Positions 38,008-50,722 of a DNA stretch of 64,000 nt are shown in pieces (the first letter of the stretch is position 1; each line of letters starts with the position of its first letter). The stretch lies in assembly GCF_028769735.1 (NCBI RefSeq), contig NC_088178.1, positions 10,380,857 through 10,444,856 of the forward strand, read 5' to 3'. Origin of the DNA: Zonotrichia leucophrys gambelii (Eukaryota > Chordata > Aves > Passeriformes > Passerellidae). Below the pieces are notes generated by a model. It worked only from the letters and a program-made list of their open reading frames with translations. It did no database searches and had not been told where the DNA came from. A program made the translations under genes and the position numbers.

Positions 38008-40453
38008 CTGCAGAGAAAGAAAACACAAAGAAGTGTAGTTAGGTGTTTGCTGTAGTTGGGTGAACTATTACACCTAAGATTCTGAAAACATCTTTAGAAT
38101 TCTTTTTCAATACATAGTTAAACTCAAGCATCTGCCATTATGTGCCCAGTCCTTTATAAATGCAGTCTTTTAGATTTTTCAGTATGGGGCTGCAGGGACC
38201 ACTAAAATGCATTGACAGATGGGATCTATACCAGCTCTCTGAACTTCATGAATTTGTTCAGAACAGTTTTGTATTTCAACTAACCAGCCATTAGGTTTAA
38301 TGCTCTAGATAAAAATATCAGTCATGCATGTATTATGCAGATCCAGGAGAGTAATTTAACCAAGGGATAGATGCACTGCTAACTGCTTTGGCCAGCTGCT
38401 TAAATCAGTTGGTACCTTCTGTTGCATTAATTGTATAGAACTATTTTTTCCCTCTTTTACCTGACAGTTATCCAAATTAAGCTATGTAAAAGAAATGTAA
38501 TTGAGTGAAACAATCTAATGCAGTAGGTTGGCCATATTGATTAAGCCTGTCATTGATTTATTTTTTTTCTGTGTTCATTTCAATTCCTAAACCGAATTAA
38601 TGCAAGGAAACCATTCCAAAGACAGGTGAAATTTACCATAAGAGGCGGGGCTGTTAAGGAGTAAACTCCTTCACTGGATAAGCAGTGTGAGATCTCATGC
38701 TATATAATGCAATCTCAAGAACTGGCTTCTTGTCAGGTCTGCCCTGAAAGCTAGGCTTTGTGTGTAGCACAAAACTATGGATATGAAATCTTTCCTGAAA
38801 TGCCATTTTCTTAAGATTAAATGCCATTGTTAATGGACTGTGGCTCATCACTTGGGTTAGTCAGAAACTGCAGATCAGTATTGAAATCCTGGGTATTTGC
38901 ATCCTCTTCCTTAAATACAGTTTGCCTTTTTAAAGTTTTATTGATTTTGTGGCATGCATTTTCTTGCAGAAATCTGTCTGTTTCTCCATTAAACATCTGC
39001 TACACTTCTTTCATCTATCTTAAAGTTCTGCCTTACTCAGAGACAGCATGGACCTCACTCTGCAATTAAGTGAAGGAATGTCTTGAGAATAAATCATATT
39101 CAATGTCAGCAAGGTTGCAGAGTCAAGCTGGGAAAAATCCTCACTTGCGCATGGCTAAGACAATGCTGAAGTAAGAGAATTTGCAGAATGGGGACCAAAG
39201 CCAGACTTGTTATGTTTCCCCACATCAATCCTGGGACACATATCAGAATTGCAGCTCCGGGGTTTCATAGCCTATGGAAGCTGTGGCCTGGCAGAGCACC
39301 ATGGACAGCACCTGCTGCTCACCCAACCCCACACTCAGATGCTGTTTGCAAACTTAATTATTTCTACTTCTGCTGAGATTAACATGTATTTTCCAAAAGT
39401 TTAGCACCATGAGGTATTGAAAGCTAAATGCAAATATCCTCATAATAAAACAATGTGGTCATAGTTCCAATAGTAACAAAAAGTGTTTTTTTTTTGTTAA
39501 GATAATCAAAGAGAACATCTATCCCCTTATTTTAAATGTCAAAAAGACAATAAATTTTCAAATATTTTTCCTTGAATTTTCAATAGCAGCTTGTTTCAAG
39601 TTTTGCAAGTCATTGTAGCTGGTTTAAATTAGCAGGATTAGCTTTCCTTTATACACTCATGGAACCTACACAAATATTAGATAAAAGACAAAAACCGTGT
39701 TCTTGCAGTCACACTTGTGCTGTGAAATGGTATTTGTATTTCCTTTGGGTATACTCCCCCGCCTCAAACCTCTCTGTCTCCTACACATACATACAAATAT
39801 CCTTTCCTTTCTCTCCTGAACAGATTGTAGCAAAGGAAGAGGTTTTCCTGCAAGTCTGCTTGCCTCATATTATCGTACTTCAAAATTTTCAATGAATTCA
39901 TAGTGATAAATGCTTCCTGGGCAGAGAATAATGAACACAAGATGCCTGCTAGCCTGAGGGCTCTGTATTAACCTTGCAAAGATATCTTCAGGTTCTGTTT
40001 CAAAAGCTGTTTTGCTATTTCTGTACAGAGTTTCTTAGCTGGTGTGGTGTTCTGTAACCAGACTGGTTTTTGTACAACCAGGTATCCCTATGTCAGGTGA
40101 CTGGCCTTGATAGTGCACTACTTTATGCCCTTCTTACTAAAGAGAGTGAGAACGACACTTCTGAGTTTGTCTGGAAAAGGAGCTGGTTATGTAGGGCCAC
40201 GAAGCAGGATCTATTAACACTCTGTGAAAACCGCACATATGATGGGGAAATTATTCTTAGAAGGAGTGTTTGTGTGAGATCTGGAGTTACATATTGAGGC
40301 TAGCTCTTGAATTCAGCTGAGCTGGATTTGCTGCACGTCCTTAGGTAATCAGGCACAGGAGGTGTGATTCTGCTCTCCCTCTCTGTCCGTGTGGAGGCAG
40401 GCAAGGGCCTGAGTGCAGGGCTCTGCCCGTGCCACTGCTGCTGGGGTCTGTGG

Positions 40454-40590
40454 GGTCATCCCACCACTGCTGGGGACACCCACAGGCTGCGGGGTCATCC
40501 CTGCACTGCTGGGGACACCCACAGGCTGTGGGATCATCCCCCCACTGCTGGGGACACCCACAGGCTGTAGGGTCATCCCTGCACTGCTGG
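40454..40590. repeat. Minisatellite, 39-bp unit
   Basis: Units start at 40454, 40493 and 40532, with a partial fourth at 40571. Each contains ggtcatccc, actgctggggacacccacag and gctg. The 39-bp period is a multiple of three, so open frames of repeating 13-residue blocks (PVGVPSS on the minus strand) run through it on both strands. Flanking sequence does not support a gene. Confidence 0.93.
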
Positions 40591-43500
40591 CCCTTGGCTT
40601 GAACCTGGTCTGTTACATGGTGTGGATCGTTTCCAGTCAGCCTTGTACTGAAATCTGTGAGTACTCTGCAGCAGTGAAGTGATGGGGACAGGTTAGAGAG
40701 ATGAAGGATCAGGCCTCCTTTGATGGACAATTCTATTGAACAAGGTACAAAAAGGGATTCAATTTACATCTATTCAGTTGTTAAACCAAAGCAATGTTCA
40801 GCCTAAATTATCTTCCAGTTGAAATCACTGCGATGGTTACTAATGGTAATAGATTTATAGTGAAGGCACATCAAGCAAAGCATGCAAAATAAGTTCAGAG
40901 GTTGGTACTGCCCCTGAAATTGCAAATATGGCAGGAAAAAGTCACTAATACTATTTATTATTTCTGACTTGACTTGAGGGTGGTGGTTTGGTATATTACA
41001 TGTTCACTGTAAGTGCATCTAAATATATATGCATTACTTGAGCGGAAAAAAATCTGGTGTTTTCCTTTCGTATTATCTTCTGCATCTGCCCTGTAATTTT
41101 CTCATTTCCCCTACTTCCAGAAATGGGTTGTTTTAGCTCTTAGCTACCATGGAGCTGGCTATTGAGATGAAGAAAAAAGCAAATCAGATGCTAGCGAAGA
41201 AAGCAAGTTTTTGATTCTGTCTCTAGTTTGTGTCAGTGTGAAATCCTTAACACAAAGAAATGGATCAAGCTTTCAGTGAGAAGGACCACACTGCTGCTTC
41301 CAGTGTCAGGGCAGGTCATACCCTGCAGACCCTCTTAGCACCTCCATTGTCAGTGCCTGCATGTGCTTCTGGCAGGACTCTTAAACAGGAACAAAATACA
41401 GAGCTTTTCATAGCAGTGTCAGAGCAGGGATGTTAATGCCTCATCCAATCTTTTGCTAGAATATCTGCCCTGCAGCATGACAGCACTCCCTGCAGTGAGT
41501 CTTTCTTCCCTTTGCAGCTCTTCCATTGAGGCATGATTGCAATATCAGATGCTCAGCATCAATTTCAGAACTTCTGAATTCTCTAGCAATTTAAAGCCCT
41601 GAGAAGCTCGATGACACTGGTGTCTTGTAATCCCTCAAAGGGAGTGATCATTATGATCATAGGAGTAAACTTTTCATGGATTGTTAAACCTGTAGTCAGA
41701 CAAAGGATTACACACAGTGAAAGAAAATTCTTTGGAAATTTCATCTGTTTCATTGCAAGAGCCCCAGAACTCCTGCTACTGGTAATTTTGCAGTTGTTCC
41801 TCTTGCATAGATTGAATTCATACCAAAGGAACTGCTCTGATGAAGTTTGTTATCCCTCACCTCTGCTTTCCCAAGCGATATCACCAGAAATAAATGGGAC
41901 AGAGGAAACAGCTATTGTTTTATTGGGTAACATATTTTAAAATTTGGACTTCTTCATGTTATGTTTTAATGAGTCTAAACAGTATTGAAAACTCTGCTTA
42001 GGAAACACCCAGTGAGATCAAAGGATTTTCTTTTTCAAGTAATTGTAATTTATTGATAGAATATTAGAAACTTTGAAAAGCCTGAAACTCAGACTATTTT
42101 TAGCACTTTGAATATCTTAAAACAGACACTTTGCCTTCCCATGCTGCTGCTGCTTAAGGACCAGAAGTCTCTTTCATGTCACCTTTTCACTGTATATGGC
42201 AAAAACAGAGTTGTTTGAAACCAATGACGTACAGAAACATTTCCCAGCAACAGATGTCACCACAGCCAGCACAAACAACCAGCTCAGCAGGGTCATGCAA
42301 GAGGGTAGAGTGCTGAAGGATAATTTTTCAAGCCCTATTTTAAAAAAAACACAGCATGTTATTTATAATGCATTGTTTTTAGGTATGTGCCTGCAATGTT
42401 TTGCTGGCTATTGCACTGGATACCCAGTTGAAGGAAAATGAGTTTCTCAGTTGCAGATTTTGCAGTTTTTCCTGACACTCCTGTTTATCTGAATGCTCTT
42501 GATACACTGCAGTTTTGTCCTCTAAGTTTCCCAGCCTTCTGTGTGACATGTTCCTGTGGCTTTATACCTTCTGTAAGCTTCATGGACTAATATTAGTATG
42601 TAATATAAATATAAAATAGGAGCAATATGAAGCTTTGCTGTTTTGTAACTTATTGATTGATATCTTCCTTTTTCTCTTTGAAACACATTGTCAAAAACAT
42701 CAAGGAGCAAAATTTTTTAACTTCAATATAAGTGTCACATTCCTTCAAATCAAGTCATAAAATAGACACTGGAAAACTTCCAGGTACTTGGGAGAATGGG
42801 CCCTTAGAAAATGGGACACTGTCTAGTTTATGAGTCTGCTTTGACTGGAAAGCAGGATGTGTGATCCTTTCAGTTAGAGGGATCCTTGTTACCTGGATTC
42901 CTGACTAGAAAGTGCAACTTCTTGGACAACTTCATTTATGCTGGTCCTTCAGGATGGCTTTGTGTCAGCAAGTATTTATGGGGAATACTGAACATCAGTG
43001 AGGGTAACACCAGTGCACTTCTGGAGGTGCCATAAGTTTTGCCAGAAACTGTTTCTGCATCCATCCTGCATGGATGCCTTGTAAGTCTTTTGCCTTTCAG
43101 GGAGGTTTAAGGCTGTGCTGCTGAGACAGAGGCTGTACCATGGCAGGGGGACCCACTGCAGGAGAAATTTGGTAAACTGAGATTGTCTGCCTGACTCTTG
43201 AGTGAAAAGAACCACCAATGTTTCCCAAAGGTCAATCCTTTGTTTCATGTTGAACAATGAATTACGACAGTCATGTAACAGCTGGGAGGGAGTTCTGCTG
43301 AGTGTGGGGCACTTTGGATACAGGTTATTGGTGGTGAAGGGACTGACACAAAGCGAGCAGGCTTTGATGCAGGGCAGCTCAGTGCAGTCTGAGACAGCTC
43401 TGTCTGATGGAGCAAAGAACCTAAGTGCCAAAGATGATCTAAACAATGAGAGGAAGAAAAGGGCTGGTGCTGTCAGACACATACAACTGCTGAGGAGAAA

Positions 43501-45499
43501 AGCTATCCTGTAATACGAAGTAGAGAGAAATTCAATAAGTTCACTTTGTGTGTCAAAACATATTGCAGAAAAAACTATCTATAGAATGTGGCAGCACAAG
43601 GGAATGAATGTAATCACAAAATAGTCAATAAGATAGAGTGGAAATATAAAATAAATGCTGTGTGGAGACAAATGGAGAAATATTGTTAGTGCCAGTAAAC
43701 AACAGAGTACTTGCTGTCTTTCACAGGTAAAGCATGGAAATATGTTTTGCATTCTCCTGAAGAACTCAGGGTGACTTAAAATGGTGAAGAGATAAATGGA
43801 TAAAGAAAACAGCTTTGAGTCAAGGTTTCCGCTATGACTACAGAATAATCTGCAATGGTCTTCTGTTTCAGGAGCTGTAGCTTGAAAAGGTATGATAAAG
43901 TCTTACGGGCCACAAAAAAATGGCAGAAAAAGAGCAATGGAAATAAAAGAAGTTCCAGCTGGGAAAGATTTAGAAATAGTCATTAAGCTTCTTGTTGAAT
44001 CTGAACAAATTTCACAAATTCAGAGAATATCAAGAAAGAGTATATTTTTATTTTGTGGAAAGAAGAAAAAAAAGTTCAGAGTGTTTCATTTATACAACTA
44101 TTTTAAACTGTATCTTATTTAAGCATATTCATGTAAACTTCAAATATATTTAAATTTTTAAATAATTTGGTCTTAGATGAAAAAGATGGTCTTTGAAAAT
44201 TAGAGGAAGGAGAAGTATCAAAGGAACACTGTATTACTGGATTATACAAAGTGCCCCCAGAGAACTGAAGTAATATATGAAGGAAGTTATTTCTAGCAAC
44301 ATGTTCCAGGAGCTATTTCAGAATCCACACCTGACTAGGGAGAGTACAACACCAGGGCTGCACTGCTGACCACACGATGGAGATGGTGACATAAAGGCAA
44401 CAAGTTAAGTGAAATTGCACTGGCTGTGCAGAGAGTTTACACAGTAATGTAAAACTTCATGTGCTCCAACACATACAGCCTTAAATCAGGAAGTGGCAAA
44501 AGAAACGAAGATTTACATACCATAAACGACTGCTGCTTGTACCTAAGAATTAGACAACCCACAAGAAGAGAAGCTGATTTAGTTCTGAAGCAGTGCATAG
44601 GACACAATTCAAGAAGTAGTTATCAGAGAACCACTTCTGGACTGAAACTCAACATGCTTGTTGAGAAGGAAAAGAAAAAAAAAATCCACTGCAGTAATAT
44701 TTAACTTTGAGAGAGCGAGGAAATGAAAATGAAGAAGTTAGATAAAAGAAAAGTAAAAAGAACATCTAAAAAGATATGCATGCAAACAGCATGGAAGCAG
44801 CTGGAGGACAAGTGTATGAGAGGCTCAGAATAATCATACAGAACTCATTTCTTTTTTTGTAACTTATAAAAATTAGCTCTCTTATAAGCAAAAAAAAAAA
44901 AAAATCCAAACCCCAATGCGAAATTGAAAACAACAGAATGTAGATGATTTTGGAAAGATACCCTTCAAATGTGTAAGTCTTCTCAATGGAGAAAGATGGG
45001 AAGAAAAGCATAAAATCTGCCAATTTAAATATAAACCACAGTATTTTGAGAATCAACTTCCTATGGACACAGAAGTTAGAAATTGTTTTTTGTTAAAACC
45101 ATCATACTAGAAACAGGAGGCCCAGAGAGCTAACTGGGAAGATAGGCAATTGAGGTATTATTAATACTATGACAAATTAATAATTAATTTAATATTGAAT
45201 ATAAGTTGTTTTCACTGATGTTCACAACAAAGAAAGAGTGATTCTCACCTGCTGAGCAATTTTCTCTAAGTCTGTTAGCATCTGAGGTAAATGGTATTGA
45301 ACGAGAATTGCTATGAGGAAATGTTGCCCCAAGAAGTATTTTACAGGAACTAACTATTGTAACATATAACCTGCAATTTAAGTCAGTCTTGAGACCAGAA
45401 GAGATGTTTTAACTGTGGTACCTTAGTCTTAAAAAAGGACTCAAGGACTGATCTAGAGAATAACAAAACATAGAAGAGGCACATTTTTATGTTATTGTA

Positions 45500-45890
45500 A
45501 AGAGCCATGTTGTTGTCATGTCTAGAATATCATGTGGAGTTTTAGCCTCACCAAATAAAAAAAATGACACCACAGAACCAGAAGAGAAAGCACAGATGAT
45601 CAGAGATGTGGCATGGTTTTATGATAAGATCAGAGAGATCAGGATTTGTCATTTAAAAAAAGACTGGAGGAGTGGATAAGGTCAAGTCTATGTAATGATA
45701 AATGGTGTACCAGATGTAAACAGAGATGCATTATTCTTTGTTCCTTCCTTATCTGAGGAGGTACTGGCTCGACCATAGAAAAATATTTAAGGCAAGAAAA
45801 ATAAAATACCTTTCACTCATTGTCTCACTAAAATTTGAAAGGTATTGCCATAAGGTATCACTGAGGTCAAGCTTATGTCAGTTGGGTGTC
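45500..45890 (+). mobile_element. CR1-type LINE fragment, about 390 bp
   Basis: The plus strand matches the amniote CR1 3' reverse-transcriptase region in order: tagaatatcatgtggagttt, agaagagaaagcacagatga, gaggagtggataaggtca, aatgataaatggtgtacc and later attgccataaggtatcactg. Stops and indels show that it is inactive. It is antisense to NTNG1. Confidence 0.82.
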
Positions 45891-47700
45891 TCTCTCTGTT
45901 CAGCAGCCAGCAACCCCAGCAGTCCAGCTCAGAAAGCCAGTTTATTTCATGGTAACTAAGAAGATGAAGAAGAAATCCTTCATGCTTCTTCCTGTTTGCC
46001 AGAAATTCCTGCAGCTGATGACTGCTGAAGTCAGGATTTGAGGTAAGTGGAGTATTTGTCAGCTCATACAAGGTTATGTTTTCATGATGCTACCATCATC
46101 ATCATCAACCCCAGGAATGACTACCTATTATTTACAAAATGTTTTGATTTTTGATGAAGCTGTATATTTGCTGAAATTCACTGATGTTGTTTTAACATAA
46201 AGTTGATTTAACAAGCTTCAGACACACTTTCAGTAGGTGCTAATTCCACTGTTCTGTCTGGTGCATGCTCAGCTGACTGGGAATGAGGTAAAACTCACAG
46301 CAAGCTGAATTTAGCTAAAATCAACCTGGTAAATCTCACCATATTTCCCAAACATAGCTTTCAAGTATTAATTCTGTGAGCCACACTCAGTTTTTATAAC
46401 AGGCGAAAAAAAGTGAATACTCTTACAAAATGTTTTTCCCTGCTTTTTGGAAGTTCATTTTTCTCTGCTCGGTAAGAATTTTATCATAATTTCATGCCCC
46501 CACACTTCATGGTTTGTTACTTGGTCTATTACTCTCACATTTTACTTGATAAGGTCCTGCTTCCTATGATCTTCATTTCTGAGTTTTGATTCTTCACAGC
46601 TGCTGCTTTGAAGTCTTAGATAACATTTTGAGCATTGCACATTGCTCCTGGTTTTAAACTTTTCCTTCAGCTGCATACATAGCTCTGTTTCTCTCAAATA
46701 ACTTTTTCAATAAATTGTTATATCTAATATTTTAAAATGAATGTTTTGCTTTTAATCAGGGCAAAACTGTGGACTTTTTTTAAAGGAAGCTAGTAACTTC
46801 TTTCAAAAGGTATCCTCATTTTCTGTCCTTTCCTCAAAGAAATTTAAGTCTGTTGCTCAGTTCAGGGGGATTCGGAATCACTGTGTATTTCATGTATGTG
46901 TGAAAGGGAGAACTGAGGGTCATAATTGTCTTTGTGCCCTCTCTTTCAGTACCATGTTTTATTTTGGCCCAATCTTGTCCAGAACCAGGAAATAGAGCTG
47001 TCAGTACCTACTTGCTTTGGATAATATGGAAGTGTGCTGGAACAGTACAGCTGTGTGTTGTGGAGTCACTGTTAGCTGGAAACAAGCAGATGTAAAACCT
47101 CAGGTTGTGCCCTTGCTTTCTCTCTTCAATACTTGATCTACAAGAGTGCATCTGAATCTGGACTGCAGGTTAACATCAGGGAAACGTTTCCCAACCTTTA
47201 GATCTTTAGTTAGTAATATGAAAAATCTGGCCTGAAGTGTTTTTCCCCCCCCATTTTTAAATGGAGAAAAAATGAGCAAGGATCTCACATGTTGAGCTGA
47301 GAGTGTCACTAATCTCAAGACAAACAAGGATGTATGAATAGAGAGCTGAGGGCACCGTGGCTGGAGCAGTACTGCAGTTATTCCCACTGTTTTCTCTTAT
47401 CTGTGTGTATTTTTTATGTGAAGAGTCCTAATTTTTTCATTCCTTAGCCCTTTCTGTGCAGTGTCCAGGGATGTGTCTATGGATATAAACACGTGGTTCT
47501 CCTGGAAGTTATCTACAACCACGTGAGAGCACAGATAATGTATACTTACAATTAGCACTTACAAATTGACACCTTGTCCAGTTATACACACCGAGTCAGA
47601 AAGAAATGACAAACCTTTGCAAACATTAATCTTCCTTCAGAGTCATGATATGGGGCAGAATTGTAATAATGAAATATCCTTATTATACAAAACTACTTAC

Positions 47701-47873
47701 AGATATTAGCAGTGCCCTTAGGTATAGGCAGATAAGAACCAGCGCTCCATGGTCGGCCCTGATAATTCTTCTTGCATTTTCCACAGTCTGGGCCCGTTGT
47801 GTTATGCTCACATTCACAAAGTAGTCTTTTGTTTTCTTCTTTACAGCCAGTAGCATGAAGGTTGCACTTACAC
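47701..47873 (-). CDS. NTNG1: NTNG1 exon encoding laminin-type EGF domain 1 (LE1)
   Basis: This 173-bp exon starts with the last base of a split codon, runs 57 full codons and ends with the first base (T) of another. The translation opens [10 protein letters not shown] and ends PIPKGTANI. Seven of the eight LE cysteines are inside the exon (codons 1, 3, 10, 19, 21, 30, 33); the eighth is completed by the next exon. EHNTTGPDC carries an N-glycosylation sequon. The acceptor on the minus strand reads aaaattag and is pyrimidine-poor; the donor is a perfect gtaagt. The domain follows the laminin N-terminal domain in the protein and forms the start of the stalk. The stretch after HAT ([10 protein letters not shown]) differs from the human sequence I remember, while the rest is nearly invariant. 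This is the only exon here that is not a multiple of three, so skipping it would break the frame. Confidence 0.96.
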
Positions 47874-50640
47874 CTAATTTTAAAAGGCAAAAATAAAACA
47901 AAGTGGGATATTATTTAGAGGTGAGGTGAGGTGAGTTTAAGCTCAAGTTTTAGAAAAGCATGTCCTACGGCAACAGCTTGATTTCTGTGCTGTCCCTCTG
48001 CTATTGTTCTATCATGAAAGCATGACATCACAAAGCATCTCTGCAAAGAGCAAGCTGCAGATCTTCAGCTCACACAGGTGTAATGGCAGAAATGTCACTA
48101 AGATTCCAAGATGCTGAATCTTGTTTTCACTAATGCAGCACCACTGAGAACAAATAAATTATTAATTTTTTTTTTTTTACAGATAGATCTTGCAAAAATT
48201 CAAGAGTTACTATTTCCAGGAACAAAAGAAGTCCTCTGCTTATGTCCTTACAGAATTTGGTCCAAATTACACCCTGGAAGCCTGAGAAAACAGACTTAAT
48301 TTAGATATCCTCTGCAATACCACACTTCAATAGAAGGAAAGCTCACTATAATGGTGTCTTGCCATTCTTGTTCAGCAAGTACTGTCTTGTTCAGAAAGGA
48401 AATTTATTTTCCTGCTTTAATTTAATATAGCTGTAGTAGCTGAAGGTCAGACAAATTATTTTGGTAGGCACATTTAGTTTTACTTGGGGAAGAAACCTAA
48501 TCAAGCCTTGTGACAAAATCATTAGATAAACCAGATTCTGCATCTGGTCTTAAAACAATTGTATTTTCCTTAAATTCCCCTCTTTTCCTGAAACTAGGAC
48601 ACTTGCAGAATGGGAGTTAGTTTCATAAACAGTAAGGTATTTTCACCTCTTTCCATCCCTTTCCAACAGATGTCAAAACCAGCTAAAATCTATTTCTGTT
48701 TGGGGCTGGAGAGAAAACCAGTATTTAATGACCTTTCCTGTTTGTTTTCCTAATGACCATACATCTAGTAATTTGCAGGGTTCTCATGTGGGCATTTGTC
48801 ACCTGTTCCATACAGTGACCAATAATTAGAGCAGAACAACATGTGGAATGGCCAAGTGCAAATTAACAGCTGTCAAGCTGACTTCCATTTGGAAGGAATA
48901 TGACCTGAAGCAATTGGCCACATACATATATGTCCCCAGGGTAAAACAAGCTTGCAGTTGTCATAAGGAGCTGCTGGAGAAAATCCACAAGAATATGTAA
49001 TGCAGTAGATGGTGGAGCATTCTCCTTTGTGCTAGAAATGAATGAAACTGCTGTTATTTGAGCAATGCTCATTCTAAAGAGAAACAGGTTCAGCACTTTT
49101 AAAATTGAAATGACCAGAATGTATTCAATATGCTGGACAAGAGAAAGAGAATAATTTTTACACAGTTTACAAAATATGTGTGCTTGAAGACTAAATCAAT
49201 TGTGAATTTTCAGTGAGTTGCCATAGCAGAAGGAAAGATGCTTGTCTGGGCATCAGTGAATGACATCCATCTATTCACTAGACACTGAACCTTTTGGTAA
49301 AGGGTACTGCTATTAAAAAAAGCCATGGGTTGTTTTACTGTCCACAGGAGTATGAAAATGGAACATTCCAAACAGGAGAGATATACAGTAAGAACAAGAC
49401 CAAAAAATAGAGGAGAAAAGCAGGAGTGACTGTCAAGTAACTAGAACAAATTAGAGAGAGGAAAGGACTGGATTTCTTTGCTCAGGAGCAGATTTCTGTT
49501 TTATTGTAGGGACTCAGTGTCAGACGCAGCAAACTGATCCAGGCAAGAGGAAAAAAGTGGTTGATTCTGAGGAAAAGCTGTAGTACCTAGTGCTCTGAAA
49601 GGGTGCTGCAGATTTGTACAGGAACTGAGGTGGGGGAAGATAAAGGTATGTCCCTCTGCTAATTGGAGTAAATATTCACAGCTCTTTTAACAAGCACCTG
49701 AAAATAAAGAATAGTTGTGTCACAAAATCTTGTGCAAAATCTCTTTGCACTTCTTAGATGCTGTGCTTGTCAGATGTTCCTGAAGAGAGACTGACCCTTC
49801 CTTAGTTTTGCATGCATGGGTAAAAGTCTTGGATGGACTCGACTTCTCCATCCTCCTCTGCTTCTATGCAGTCCTGTGCCCTGCCTCTTCACATACATAT
49901 GCAAAATATATGCATGTATTTATATATCTGGATATATACATGCATACACAAATAACTCCCATAGAGCCTCACCATTTCCTTTTACTGCCCACTTGCCCTA
50001 ATCCCCCTGTGTCCCACCTCTTTAGAGGCTGCCTCCTCCTTTCCCTGATTTCCCAGGCGAGAGAGCATGGGCAGCCCAGCTCTGCTGCCTGCCCTGGTGC
50101 CCGTTGTTTGAACTCCTTAGGGCAAGATGCTGCAGAGGAAGTGATTCTCAGCCCAAGGTGCAGCACCCACACCAACACCAGGCAGCTGTTCTGGGGTCCT
50201 GCACAAGGCATCCTGTGTGGCTGCAGCCACCAAGCCCCACAGACGGAGACAGCAAGACATCCTGCAGGGCTATCTTTGTACCAGGTACAGGCAGCTTTGC
50301 ACAAAAACAGCAAAATACATTTTCTTCTAGAAGTAGCTGGCAACCTCCTGTCAAATTTTAAAACCCTATCAACTGAGATTTAAAACCTACAGCCTCTATA
50401 TAGGCATTCAGACTAAACACACACAAAATAAAGTAGGGACATTTTAGCCACCTAGCTTTGTAAGTGGAAGAATTGCTAAATAGCTTTTCTCGTCCTAAAC
50501 CAGTGGAATAATCAAAGATTCATTCAATCAATGCCTTTATGCAAATCAACTTATTTATATGCTTTATATGTATTTTTGAAAGCTTTCCCAGCAGAATTAC
50601 CCAGAATGTTGCATCCCATCTTAAAAGAAAATACCAAGTA

Positions 50641-50722
50641 ATAACAAAAAACTGAAAAAAAACCAACCTCAACCCAAACCCCAAAGCATGCCCCCCCCAA
50701 AAAAAGCAAAAAAGAAAAAAAA
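50641..50722. repeat. A/C low-complexity tract
   Basis: The tract consists of A-runs and a C8 run separated by short words such as ccaacctcaacccaaacc. A similar but shorter tract lies at about 51092-51120. Such tracts are prone to length variation and sequencing error. Confidence 0.85.

Larger units (their letters stand above)
38008..47700 (-). other. NTNG1: NTNG1 intron between LE1 and the microexon
   Basis: This 9693-bp intron has a gtaagt donor and a ctttctctgcag acceptor on the minus strand. It contains a 39-bp minisatellite (40454-40590) and a long CR1 fragment (45500-45890). A block with unusually long open frames on both strands lies at about 42976-43513. A minus-strand UGCAUG lies at 38323-38328, about 315 bases upstream of the microexon. 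No additional exon could be supported. Confidence 0.8.
15656..47873 (-). other. NTNG1: NTNG1 (netrin-G1), 3' half of the gene, six internal coding exons
   Basis: Six exons on the minus strand translate to netrin-G1 in the correct order: LE1, microexon, two linker exons, LE2, LE3. They total 632 bp spread over 32 kb. Netrin-G1 is a vertebrate-specific, GPI-anchored relative of the netrins. It binds NGL-1 (LRRC4C) across the synapse and acts on axons, notably thalamocortical ones; this is family knowledge. The binding laminin N-terminal domain is not in the window. Paralogue choice rests on LE1 ([16 protein letters not shown]), on LE2, and on linker exons that match the human NTNG1 unknown-domain sequence as I recall it; NTNG2 differs at these sites. 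The terminal exon with the last EGF repeat and GPI signal is not visible in 1-15655. Exon order, phases and consensus splice sites leave little doubt that this is a functional gene. Confidence 0.96.

Noticed and set aside
40341..40730. Repetitive 13-residue-block proteins on both strands
   Set aside because: These are a by-product of the 39-bp minisatellite whose length is a multiple of three.
48165..48190. Strong polypyrimidine-AG acceptor on the plus strand
   Set aside because: No coding sequence with homology follows, and it is antisense to the gene; such sites arise from T-runs.
49808..50383. 191-codon plus-strand open frame, the longest in the window
   Set aside because: It runs through a GC-rich patch with other open frames on both strands. 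It has no recognisable domain, splice context or homology and lies antisense inside an NTNG1 intron.
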